The notes beneath the pieces were generated by a model. It did not search any database. It was not told the DNA's origin and saw nothing but the letters and a program-made list of their open reading frames with translations. Shown piece by piece: positions 16,156-24,446 of a stretch of DNA of 64,000 nucleotides. Source of the stretch: Acidobacteriota bacterium (lineage in GTDB: Bacteria; Acidobacteriota; Vicinamibacteria; Vicinamibacterales; UBA2999); assembly GCA_016789705.1 (NCBI GenBank), contig JAEUQR010000083.1:1-64000 (forward strand), read 5' to 3'. Each line of letters begins with the position of its first letter. Within the stretch, counting starts at the first letter, position 1. The position numbers and the translations under genes were made by a program.

Positions 16156-16968
16156 GGGCGCGCCCTCGCGTCCGGCGAGCGCACTGAGCACGACGGCCGC
16201 CGCGGTGGCCACATTGAGCGAATCCATCTCGCCGTGCATCGGCACGCGCACGATCAGGTCGGCCCGGGCGCGCGCGGCGGCCGTCAGGCCGTTACCTTCG
16301 GCGCCGACGAGCACGGCGGCGCGGGCCGGAAGCGCCACGTCGTAGAGTGACGCGGCGCCGGCGTCAGGCGCGCACGCGATCACCATGAGTCCGGCGGCGC
16401 GCAACACGTCGAGGGCGTCAGGCCACGCGGACGCGACGACCCACGGCAGGCTCAGCGTGGCGGCCATCGACGTGCGGATGGCCTTGCGGTAGAGCGGGTC
16501 GGCGCAGCCGGGGCCAAGCACGATGGCCTCGGCGCCGAGCGCGGCGGCGTTGCGGAAGAGGCTGCCGACGTTATCGGGATTGTTCACGCCTTCGGCTACG
16601 ACCACCCGGCGGTACGCGGCCCACGGCTGCGTGTCGAACGGCGGCGTCACGGGCCGCGCGGCCAGGCCCAGGCAGCCGCGGTGGATGTTGAAGCCGACGA
16701 CCCCGTTCATCACCGCCTGCGGCACGACGAACACCGGCGTGACGTGGTCGAGCGCCGCGAGCGTGGGCGCCATGGCCGCCGCCGCCGTGTCGGTGAGGAG
16801 CAGGGAATGCACGAGGTGCCGGCCGCCGCGCACGAGGCGGTCGACGACGAGGCGGCCTTCGGCGACGAACAGGCCGCGCGCTCCGAGCGCGTCGGGGTTC
16901 GTCAGGTCGCGATAGGCCTCGAGCCGCGGGTCGTCGAGCCCGGTCGTGATGACTTGCGGGGCAGCCAC
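16147..16968 (-). CDS. TrmH/SpoU-family RNA 2'-O-methyltransferase
   Basis: This 273-residue protein has the SPOUT knot motifs: NPDNVGSLFRNAAALGAEA (motif 1), VLVGAEGNGL (motif 2) and VPMHGEMDSLNVATAAAVVL (motif 3), which bind S-adenosylmethionine. An N-terminal substrate-binding domain (FVAEGRLVVDRLV) resembles that of 23S rRNA methyltransferases. The start is a GTG. It follows the VWFA gene on the same strand after 12 bases. Whether it acts on rRNA or tRNA cannot be decided here. Confidence 0.9.
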   Translation of the reverse strand: MAAPQVITTGLDDPRLEAYRDLTNPDALGARGLFVAEGRLVVDRLVRGGRHLVHSLLLTDTAAAAMAPTLAALDHVTPVFVVPQAVMNGVVGFNIHRGCLGLAARPVTPPFDTQPWAAYRRVVVAEGVNNPDNVGSLFRNAAALGAEAIVLGPGCADPLYRKAIRTSMAATLSLPWVVASAWPDALDVLRAAGLMVIACAPDAGAASLYDVALPARAAVLVGAEGNGLTAAARARADLIVRVPMHGEMDSLNVATAAAVVLSALAGREGAPGG

Positions 16969-16980
16969 GGCGGACGGCGC

Positions 16981-18855
16981 TCAGCGGATGATGGCAAAGC
17001 CGGCCGTGCCCGTGGCGGACGTCTGGCCGCGCGTGGCCGTGAAGCGCAGCACGTATTCACCGAGTGCAAGCGACCGCAGGGGCAGGTCCACCTGGTACTG
17101 GCCGCCGGTCAGTGTCGCAGGCAGGGTCGCGAGCGCCTTGCCTTCGCGCGTCAGCACCTCGGCGGCCACCGTGGCCGGTGTGGCGTCGATGCCGGCGCCG
17201 GCGATGGTGGTGCGCACGACGATGAGGTCGGTGGGACGGAACTCGCGGTCGGGGCTCGGCGTGCCCGCCTCGCCCCGCCGCAGGGCCTGGAAGGCGGCGG
17301 TGGTGCGCGCGCGCACGAAGACCGGCGTCGCCACGGCGAGGGTGGCGCCGCTCAGGTCCGGCACCGTGACCGGTACCTCCCAGCGATCGACCACGTCGCC
17401 GCCGGCATTCGCGGCGCTGAAGCGCACGAGCACGGCGCCGGGCGGCACGTCGACGTGCACGACGCCGGTGCCATCGGCCGAGAGCGTGTTCTCGGCGTCG
17501 GCAATCGGTCCGCCGCGTTCGTCGCGGACGTCCACCTTCAGCGTCTCTGGACGGTCCCTGAAGCCTGGGACGGGCCGCCACGTGGCAGAGAGGCGCACGG
17601 CGCCGTTGCCGCCGGGCGCGAAGCCCGTCTCGACGTGCGCGACGCGGTTCTCGCGCCGCGACTGCAGGTTCGTCAGGGCCGACGACACCGCCGGCTCGAG
17701 CGGCGCCGGCGCGTTCGTGTTCATCTCTTCGGCCGACGGCGCCCAGTAACCGCGGCGCGCCACCGTGCGGGCGCCCCTGCGTTTCACCTTGACGGCGATC
17801 TTGTGGAACTTGCCGTCATTCAGCTCGCGCGTCGGCGCGTAGCCGATGAGGTAGTGATGACTGGCGTCGCGCACGACCTTCTCGAGCCCCTTCGAGAGAT
17901 CGTTCGTGTTCACGATGGCCTGGCCGCCGGTTTCGCTGGCCAGCCGGTAGAGCGTGTTGTGGACGAGCGTGCCCTGGCCGAGGCCGCGCGGATCGAGCGT
18001 GTGGATGATGACGTTGCCGCGGTTGGCCTCGCGCAGCAGCGCCTGGAACTCGGGTTCGAGCGACACGTCGAACATCAGCGGGATGCCCTGCGAGACGACG
18101 AGCAGCGTCTTGCGGCCCTCGCGCAGGCCCGACAGGTGCATGACGAGCGCCTGGAGCGCCGTGATCACCACCTGCGACCGCACCCGGAAGATGTTGCGCG
18201 ACAGGCCCTGCGATTCCTCGAGCGCGCTCCTGCCGATGAAGTTGTCGTTACGGCCCTCGTAGGTGCGGATGGCGCGCACGAGCTTCGCCTTGTCGCGCGT
18301 CCACTCGAGGGCGCTCAGCGGCGTGATCGGATTCATCACCGTGACGAGATCGAGCGGTCCGAGCATCGTCCCCAGGAAGTCGGTCAGGCCCTTGCGCAGC
18401 GGCAGCATCTCCTGCGGATAGCGGCCGAGGTGATAGTCGTCCATGAACACGGCGAAGAGCCGCACGTCATCGCGTCCGGCTTCAGCGAAGGCGTGTTCCT
18501 GGGAGCGGATCTCGAGCGCTTCGCCGTTGCCGCGCGGCGTGCCGTCGAGGCGCACGAGCGTGGCCTGTTCGACCTGCTGGGGCACGCCGTCTTCGGTCAG
18601 TTCGAAGTCGGCCGGCGTGAGGTTTTCGAGCGGCAGGTCCCCGTCGCCGGTGACCGACACGTCCACGAGCACGAGCTTCACACCCGAGCGGAAGACCGGC
18701 TGGGGCTCGGCGGCCGGGGCCTGCGGCGGCGCGGGCGCCGGCGCCTGGGGCGGTGCGGGAGGGGCGGCCGCCGACACGGTGGGGCGCGCCGGCACGACCG
18801 CGATGGCCGCGGCCGCGAACGCGGCGGTCATCCACGGCAGAACGCGGCTCGTCAT
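16981..18855 (-). CDS. VWFA-domain secreted protein, acidobacterial family
   Basis: This 624-residue protein has a signal region (MTAAFAAAAIAVVPARPTVSA), a Pro/Ala linker, an N-terminal strand (VKLVLVDVSVTGDGDLPLENLTPADFELTEDG) and a von Willebrand A fold. It matches the VWFA-related domain described as typical of Acidobacteria; the usual MIDAS DxSxS is replaced by FMDDYHLGR. The C-terminal half has beta-sandwich repeats ending in GTAGFAIIR. The role is unknown, probably extracellular binding. The start ATG is four bases after the NAD synthetase stop, so the two are co-transcribed. Confidence 0.88.
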   Translation of the reverse strand: MTSRVLPWMTAAFAAAAIAVVPARPTVSAAAPPAPPQAPAPAPPQAPAAEPQPVFRSGVKLVLVDVSVTGDGDLPLENLTPADFELTEDGVPQQVEQATLVRLDGTPRGNGEALEIRSQEHAFAEAGRDDVRLFAVFMDDYHLGRYPQEMLPLRKGLTDFLGTMLGPLDLVTVMNPITPLSALEWTRDKAKLVRAIRTYEGRNDNFIGRSALEESQGLSRNIFRVRSQVVITALQALVMHLSGLREGRKTLLVVSQGIPLMFDVSLEPEFQALLREANRGNVIIHTLDPRGLGQGTLVHNTLYRLASETGGQAIVNTNDLSKGLEKVVRDASHHYLIGYAPTRELNDGKFHKIAVKVKRRGARTVARRGYWAPSAEEMNTNAPAPLEPAVSSALTNLQSRRENRVAHVETGFAPGGNGAVRLSATWRPVPGFRDRPETLKVDVRDERGGPIADAENTLSADGTGVVHVDVPPGAVLVRFSAANAGGDVVDRWEVPVTVPDLSGATLAVATPVFVRARTTAAFQALRRGEAGTPSPDREFRPTDLIVVRTTIAGAGIDATPATVAAEVLTREGKALATLPATLTGGQYQVDLPLRSLALGEYVLRFTATRGQTSATGTAGFAIIR

Positions 18856-18859
18856 CCGG

Positions 18860-20758
18860 CTACCACTCCGTTCGCTGCACGACCGGCATCTGCAGCGCGC
18901 GCTCGCGATCGAGATCGAGCGACCCGACGTGCAGCGCCAGCGGCGACTGGACCCACTTGTAGATCGACTGCGTGAAGAGCTTCGCGAACCGTTCGGCGCA
19001 CGCCGCGAGGTAGGCCGCATCGTAGCCCGGACAGACACTCGTGAGCGCGCGCGCCACGTCGGCCGGCGCGAGTTTCTCGCTGGCGTAGAGGTGGAGGCAG
19101 GCGTCGAGAATCGGGAACGGCATGAGCTCGTGTTCGGCGACCTGATGATCGGCCAGCTCGGGCCCGGGCAGTGTCGCGAGCGTGTCGGCGATACCGGCAA
19201 AGCCGAACCGGGCGTGCAGGCGGTGCAGCAGCGCTTCGACGACGGTCTTCGGCACGTTGGCGATGACCGCGAGCGAGCCTTCGAGATCGCCGCCGATGGT
19301 CGTGTAGCCCACGGCCTTTTCGCTCATGTCGCCGGTCTGCAGGAAGAGCGCGCCGGACGTGTTCGCCCAGTTCCACATGCGTTGGCCGCGCAGCCGCGCC
19401 TGCACGTTCTGACGCGTCATCTCGCCCGGTGGTTGCCCGCCAAGCATCTGGCGCGCCGCCTCGACCTCGCGGTCGTAGGCCTCGTCGAGCGGAATCGTGT
19501 GGAGCGCCACGCCGAGCGCCTCCGCCAGGGCGTGCGCGGCGCCGCGTGTCTCCTGCTGCGAATGCCGCGTCGGCATGTAGAAGGCGGTGATGAGGCGGCC
19601 GGCGGCGGCCGGGTCGGCGACGGCGGTGCGGCCCAGAATCCTCCCGGCGGCGCGCCAGGCGACGAGCAGCGTCAGCATCGAGTCGCGCCCGCCGGAGAGG
19701 GCGAGGCCGAGCGACCGGAAGGCGCCGGTCTTCGTGTAGTAGCTCTCGACGCCCATGGCGAGCGCCTCGAAGAGGTCGTCGAGCGCGTCGTCGCGGGCGT
19801 CGGTCGGCGGCGGTGAGGGCGGCGGCAGGAAGAAGCTGCCGCCGGGCGGCGGCGGATAGCTGAGGCCGCGCGTGTCGGCGGTGGCGACGTCGCTGCGGAT
19901 GATGGCCACCGGTGTCTCGCGGCGCACGTGGTGCTCGCAGTCGGCCCGCCAGGTCGTGTGTTCGAGACGCAGTCGGCGCGTGCGGTCGAGATCGACCACG
20001 GCCGACGATACCCGTTCCTCGAACCGCACCGCCTCGAGCACGAGCCGGCCGTTCTGGAAGATGTAGCCGCCGCCGTCGTAGATGAGACCGTCCTGCGCGC
20101 CCACCGCGTTGGCGTACATGAGGACCGTCTGATTGTCGGCGGCGCGTGTCGCCAGCATCTCGCGGCGCGTCGCCACGACGCCCATGCGGTACGGCGAGGC
20201 CGAGACGTTCACGATGATCTCGGCGCCCGACAGGCAGCGGCGGCGCATCGGGCCATCCGGCGCCCAGGCGTCTTCGCAGACCTCGACGCCGACGGTGCCG
20301 AAGTCGAACTCGAAGAGGAAGTCGCCGAGCGGCAGGCCGGCGGCATCGAGCGACAGGCCGGGGCCACCGCGCGAGAACGTGCGGGCCTCGTAGAACACGT
20401 TGTAGGTGGGCAGCTTCTCCTTCGGCACACACCCGAGGATGCGGCCGCGATGCACGACGGCAGCGGCGTTGAAGAGCAGTGCGCCGACCGGCACGGCGAG
20501 GCCCAGGACGTAGACGGTCGGACAGTCGGCGGTGTCCGTGGCGAACGACTCGAGCGCCCGGCGCTGGGCATCGAGGAAGGCGCGCCACTGCACGAGGTCT
20601 TCGGGCGGGTAGCCGCCCAGCACCTGTTCGGGAAAGGCGCCGAGGGCGATGCCGGCCTCGGCCATGTCGCGGGCGGCGTCGAGGACGCGGGCCCGGTTCG
20701 AGCGCACGGCGCCGACGGTGGGGCTGAGACTGGCGACCGCCAGCTTCACGAGTCGCAT
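18860..20758 (-). CDS. nadE: Glutamine-dependent NAD+ synthetase
   Basis: The enzyme amidates nicotinate adenine dinucleotide to NAD+ with glutamine as nitrogen source. It has 632 residues. The N-terminal nitrilase-type glutaminase shows the Glu44-Lys115-Cys161 triad (FPEQ, PKEKLP, VEVCEDAW). The C-terminal synthetase has the PP-loop SGGRDS (355-360) and a later QTGDMSEKAVGYTT. A Pro-rich insert (about 302-318) links the domains. TAAGCT lies five bases before the ATG, suggesting a leaderless start. It is the first gene of a pair with the VWFA protein. Confidence 0.93.
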   Translation of the reverse strand: MRLVKLAVASLSPTVGAVRSNRARVLDAARDMAEAGIALGAFPEQVLGGYPPEDLVQWRAFLDAQRRALESFATDTADCPTVYVLGLAVPVGALLFNAAAVVHRGRILGCVPKEKLPTYNVFYEARTFSRGGPGLSLDAAGLPLGDFLFEFDFGTVGVEVCEDAWAPDGPMRRRCLSGAEIIVNVSASPYRMGVVATRREMLATRAADNQTVLMYANAVGAQDGLIYDGGGYIFQNGRLVLEAVRFEERVSSAVVDLDRTRRLRLEHTTWRADCEHHVRRETPVAIIRSDVATADTRGLSYPPPPGGSFFLPPPSPPPTDARDDALDDLFEALAMGVESYYTKTGAFRSLGLALSGGRDSMLTLLVAWRAAGRILGRTAVADPAAAGRLITAFYMPTRHSQQETRGAAHALAEALGVALHTIPLDEAYDREVEAARQMLGGQPPGEMTRQNVQARLRGQRMWNWANTSGALFLQTGDMSEKAVGYTTIGGDLEGSLAVIANVPKTVVEALLHRLHARFGFAGIADTLATLPGPELADHQVAEHELMPFPILDACLHLYASEKLAPADVARALTSVCPGYDAAYLAACAERFAKLFTQSIYKWVQSPLALHVGSLDLDRERALQMPVVQRTEW

Positions 20759-20831
20759 GTCTCAGCTTACCGCGTCCCGGCGGCTCCGCCGGAGCCGGAA
20801 CCGCGGCCCGGCCTGGCGGCGTCCAACTGGT

Positions 20832-21248
20832 GTGATCGACATCCTCAAGCCCTTCCTGACCGGCCTCGTGACCCTGCTGGCCCTCGACCTGGCCTGGATT
20901 GGCCTGGTGGCCAACCAGTTCTACAAGCAGGAACTGGCGGGCCTCGCCCGGATGGACGGCGAGAACTTCGCCATCCGGCTCGGGCCGGCGCTCGTGCTGT
21001 ACCCGCTGATGATTCTCGGTCTGCAGATCTTCGTGCTGCCGCGCGTCGTCGCCGGCCAGCCGCTGACCGCGGCGCTGTGGGGCGGACTCTTCGGCCTCAT
21101 CGGCTACGGCATCTACGACCTCACCAACTACGCCACGCTCGCGCAGTACTCGCTGCGCATGACAGTCGTCGACATGAGCTGGGGCACCGTCCTCTTCGCA
21201 CTCACCGCCTCGGCGATGGCGCTCGTGAGCGCTCCGGCGGTCCGCTAG
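20832..21248 (+). CDS. DUF2177-family membrane protein
   Basis: This 138-residue protein begins at a GTG (VIDILKPFLTGLVTLLALDLAW) and has four hydrophobic segments. The central GLFGLIGYGIYDLTNYATL and later TVVDMSWGTVLFALTASA are diagnostic of DUF2177 (YesK-like) inner-membrane proteins. Function is unknown. The frame is open upstream, but that part overlaps the NAD synthetase gene on the other strand and is Arg-rich. It is convergent with the LOG gene, seven bases apart. Confidence 0.8.
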   Translation: MIDILKPFLTGLVTLLALDLAWIGLVANQFYKQELAGLARMDGENFAIRLGPALVLYPLMILGLQIFVLPRVVAGQPLTAALWGGLFGLIGYGIYDLTNYATLAQYSLRMTVVDMSWGTVLFALTASAMALVSAPAVR

Positions 21249-21255
21249 CGCCGGC

Positions 21256-22044
21256 TCAGTCCGTCTGGGCCAGGCGCGTGACGGCCAGCGCCCGTTCGCC
21301 GAGCCACCGCCACGCCGACGGCCGGCGGGCCTTCGTCAGCCCGAAGCGTCGGATGGCATGGTGCTCGATGTGGGCGATCGCGTCGTCCACCGAGTCGGTG
21401 ATGAGCATCAGGTCGAGGTCGCCGGGCGAAATCGTGCCGGCCGAGACCATCGTCTGCAACATCTCGCGGAACGGCGCCCAGTAGGTGGTGTCCATCAGCA
21501 CCACCGGGAACTGCTTGATCTTGCCGGTCTGGATGAGTGTCAACGCCTCGGTGAGCTCATCGAGCGTGCCGAGGCCGCCGGGCATGCCGACGAACGCGTA
21601 CGAATACTTGAAGAGCAGCACCTTCCGCACGAAGAAGTAGCGGCAGGTGACCCAGCGGTCGAGATAGGGGTTGTGCGTCTGCTCGAAGGGCAGCTCGATG
21701 TTGCAGCCGACCGATGGCCCGCCCACGTCGCGCGCCCCGCGATTGGCGGCCTCCATGATGCCCGGGCCGCCGCCGGTCATCACCGTGAAGCCGAGCCGCG
21801 CCACCGCGGCGCCCATCGCGCGCGCCTGCGCGTACGCCGGATGGTCGTCCCTGAACCGGGCCGACCCGAAGATGGTCACGCACGGGCCGACGAAATGCAG
21901 TGCGCGGAAGCCGCGGATGAAGTCGCGGCCGGCGCGCACCACCGTGCCCAGCTCGCGGATGCGGGCACGCGGGCCCTCGAGCAGGACGATGTCGGGCGGC
22001 GTACTGGACGGGGGCGTCGGGGAAGGCGCGTCAGCGGACGACAT
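21256..22044 (-). CDS. LOG-family (TIGR00730) nucleotide 5'-monophosphate ribohydrolase
   Basis: Proteins of this family release the base from cytokinin riboside or purine monophosphates; the bacterial role is often nucleotide recycling. The protein has 262 residues from ATG 22044, with GAGAG eight bases upstream. The two signatures are GGGPGIMEAANRGA (about residue 97) and PGGLGTLDELTEAL (about residue 170), which form the Rossmann phosphate and catalytic sites. An ATG 12 bases further upstream is in frame and possible. An N-terminal Ser/Pro-rich tail of about 25 residues precedes the fold. Confidence 0.88.
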   Translation of the reverse strand: MSSADAPSPTPPSSTPPDIVLLEGPRARIRELGTVVRAGRDFIRGFRALHFVGPCVTIFGSARFRDDHPAYAQARAMGAAVARLGFTVMTGGGPGIMEAANRGARDVGGPSVGCNIELPFEQTHNPYLDRWVTCRYFFVRKVLLFKYSYAFVGMPGGLGTLDELTEALTLIQTGKIKQFPVVLMDTTYWAPFREMLQTMVSAGTISPGDLDLMLITDSVDDAIAHIEHHAIRRFGLTKARRPSAWRWLGERALAVTRLAQTD

Positions 22045-22137
22045 GGGATCTCTCATCCATGCTAACCCCGAGCCGCCCCGCCGTATGCCCGGCCGGTGCC
22101 GCGGCGCGTGCCCCCACCGCGGCCGCGGCCGCACGGG

Positions 22138-24351
22138 TCAGAACGAAAAGAGGTGCGTGTACTTCATCACCAGACCGCGGCCGGCGGCGACGCGCCCGTC
22201 GGTGTACTGCTGTTCGTTGTAGACGATGAAGAAGTCGCTGAGCGGGTGGTGAATCAGGTTGAAGCGGACGTTCGACGAGAACTGCTTCACGTCGTTCCGG
22301 TACTGCACGAGCGCGTCGAGGAACATGTTGGTCGTGAACGAGTAGCCGGTGCGCCAGTTGACCAGCGTCGTCACGAAGGAGGCCTTCGGCAGATCGAGGC
22401 TGATGTCGGTCACCTGCAGGCCGACGTCGAGGAACAGCCGGTGGTTGGGACGGTAGAGCACGCTCGTCTGGACGTTCTTCTGCGCGCCGCGCCAGAAATC
22501 ACCGTGGGTGACGCGGGCCGAGAGGGAGAGCGCCCGGCTGTGGTCCGACTCGACCACCCAGAGGTGCTGTGTCCAGTCGTAGCGGCCGGCCGGGATGGCG
22601 ACGTCGCTGCGGATCTTGAACGGCGCCGTGATCGTTTCGGTCCGCGGCTCGAGGGCGTACTCGATGCGCGCGCCGTTGTTCCAGGTGATCTGGGTCGCGA
22701 TGTGCGCCTGGCGGGTCGCCAGCTCGCCGTTCGGCGCGTAGTAGTAGAAGGCGCGCGCGTGCGGCTGCACCTGGCGGATGCCCCGCGTGCGCAGCCATTC
22801 GGGCTGCAGGAACGACGCCCAGTCCACGAAGTGGCGAACGACCCCGGTGCGGCGCACGAAGCCCATATCGGCCTTGAAGCCCTCGTCGACGTTCATGAGC
22901 GAGTACTGCAGGCGGAGCTTGCTGTCTTCCCAGCCGATCGACCCCTTGGCGGTGCCCTGGCCGCGCGTTTCTCCTGGCGTGTCGGACCGCGCGGCGAAGC
23001 CGTTCAGGCTGAGGCTCTTCAGCACGCGGAAGTTCGCATCGACACCGACCACGCGGTTGTAGTCGTTGCCGTCACCGGCCGACTGCCGCGACATCACGAT
23101 GGCGCCGACGTCGGCGTTGCTGAAGACGTCGCGGCGCACGCGGGCCACGCTGTAGTTCTGTCCGGGCCGGTCGTCCGTGCCCTCACTCTGCATGCTGAGG
23201 GCGCCGAGGCCGACCTTGCCGGCACGTCCGGTCACGCGCAGGCCGCCGTAGAGCGGCACCTGCGCACCGGCGTCGGTCAGGCCGATGCGGCGGCTGAAGA
23301 AGAGCAGCAGGTCTTCCTCGGGCGGCCGGAAGCGGCTCGTCTGGCGCTGGTTCCGGGGAATGTCGCCGAAGTAGAAGATGCCGGAGTTCTCGAGGAAGAA
23401 CTCGCGCTTCTCGGGAAAGAACAGGCTGAACTGCGTGAGGTTGACCTGTTGCTCGTCGGCCTCGGCCTGCGCGAAGTCGGGGTTGGCCGTGGCGTCGAGG
23501 GTCATCGACGGCGTGAGCCCGGCCTTCACGTCGAGTCCGACGCTCCGGTCGAGCGCGAAGCCGCTGCCGCCGAGCGGACGCACGGTGCCGCCGAGCAGGT
23601 ACGGCTTCACCCGGATGTTGCGGCCCTGGGCGAGGTCGGGGAGGCCGGCGAGCGTGCCGGCCGACGACGCCCGCACGATGCTGAAGGCGCGGGCCACCGG
23701 CGACCAGTAGGTGGCTTCGTTCTTCCGGCGGATGCGGCGCGCGAAGTTCAGCCCCCAGAGGTGGCCTTCGCCCGGCTCGAAACGCAGCGTCTTGAACGGA
23801 ATCCGGAACTCGGTGGTCCAGCCGTCGGTGCCGGTCGTCGACGCCACCCACCACACGGCATCCCAGTTCGGGTTGACGTCGCGCCCTTCATTGGCAATCT
23901 GCGTATCGGCGCGGGCGCCACGGGCGTTGGTGGCGAAGATGAAGCCGTTGCGCCGGTCGGCGAAGGTATCGAGCAGCACTTCGAAGGTGTCCTGTTCGGC
24001 GCCCGCGAAGTCCTTGCGGATGTCGTTCACGACGATGCCCGCGGGATTGGTGTCGAGGCAGCGCGCCCCGATGTAGAGATATTCGTCGTCGAAGGCCACG
24101 TAGACCTGCGTGGCCTCGCTCGCCGGCTGGCCTTCGCGCGGGTCGGACTGCACGAAGCGGTCGGCGGCGGGAGCCGCCTGCCAGACGGCTTCGTCGAGGA
24201 CGCCGTCGATCGTGATCGGCGTGGCCACGCGCACCGCCGTGAGCGAACGCCGTCCGTCACTCGACGAGACGGCGAGCGTCTGGGCCGAGGCCGCGGCGGC
24301 CATCATCAGCCACGCGAGCGAGGCCGATATCCGGGCGAGGCGGGACGCCAT
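22138..24351 (-). CDS. DUF5916 outer-membrane protein with N-terminal CBM9-like domain
   Basis: This 737-residue protein has a signal peptide (SASLAWLMMAAAASAQ), a carbohydrate-binding family 9-like sandwich (about residues 40-210: ITIDGVLDEAVWQ, YLYIGARCLDTNP, TEFRIPFKTLRF), and a beta-rich C-terminal region that ends in HLFSF, the aromatic-terminated strand of outer-membrane barrels. Such proteins are common in Acidobacteriota and Bacteroidota; function is unknown, with a possible link to polysaccharide or peptide uptake. It is divergent from the TonB-dependent receptor gene, which supports a shared job in the outer membrane. A TACACT box lies eight bases before the ATG. Confidence 0.87.
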   Translation of the reverse strand: MASRLARISASLAWLMMAAAASAQTLAVSSSDGRRSLTAVRVATPITIDGVLDEAVWQAAPAADRFVQSDPREGQPASEATQVYVAFDDEYLYIGARCLDTNPAGIVVNDIRKDFAGAEQDTFEVLLDTFADRRNGFIFATNARGARADTQIANEGRDVNPNWDAVWWVASTTGTDGWTTEFRIPFKTLRFEPGEGHLWGLNFARRIRRKNEATYWSPVARAFSIVRASSAGTLAGLPDLAQGRNIRVKPYLLGGTVRPLGGSGFALDRSVGLDVKAGLTPSMTLDATANPDFAQAEADEQQVNLTQFSLFFPEKREFFLENSGIFYFGDIPRNQRQTSRFRPPEEDLLLFFSRRIGLTDAGAQVPLYGGLRVTGRAGKVGLGALSMQSEGTDDRPGQNYSVARVRRDVFSNADVGAIVMSRQSAGDGNDYNRVVGVDANFRVLKSLSLNGFAARSDTPGETRGQGTAKGSIGWEDSKLRLQYSLMNVDEGFKADMGFVRRTGVVRHFVDWASFLQPEWLRTRGIRQVQPHARAFYYYAPNGELATRQAHIATQITWNNGARIEYALEPRTETITAPFKIRSDVAIPAGRYDWTQHLWVVESDHSRALSLSARVTHGDFWRGAQKNVQTSVLYRPNHRLFLDVGLQVTDISLDLPKASFVTTLVNWRTGYSFTTNMFLDALVQYRNDVKQFSSNVRFNLIHHPLSDFFIVYNEQQYTDGRVAAGRGLVMKYTHLFSF

Positions 24352-24359
24352 GCGGCGAT

Positions 24360-24365
24360 AGTGTA
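24360..24365 (-). promoter_or_regulatory. Candidate -10 box (TACACT) of the DUF5916 gene
   Basis: TACACT on the minus strand, eight bases before ATG 24351. Confidence 0.4.
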
Positions 24366-24387
24366 ACGCGGCCGTAGGTGACATCGT

Positions 24388-24417
24388 TTGACAACCGCCG
24401 GCGCAGTCGGGTTCACT
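24388..24417 (+). promoter_or_regulatory. Sigma-70 type promoter of the TonB-dependent receptor
   Basis: TTGACA (24388-24393), 18 bases, TTCACT (24412-24417). The predicted leader contains GGAGG, eight bases before the ATG at 24447. Confidence 0.5.
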
Positions 24418-24446
24418 CTCTCCACGAGATCCTGGAGGTCGAAGAC

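Noticed and set aside
22096-24366. A 756-codon frame antisense to the DUF5916 gene
   Set aside because: The opposite strand has a signal peptide, CBM9-like motifs and a barrel-type C-terminus; this frame has none.
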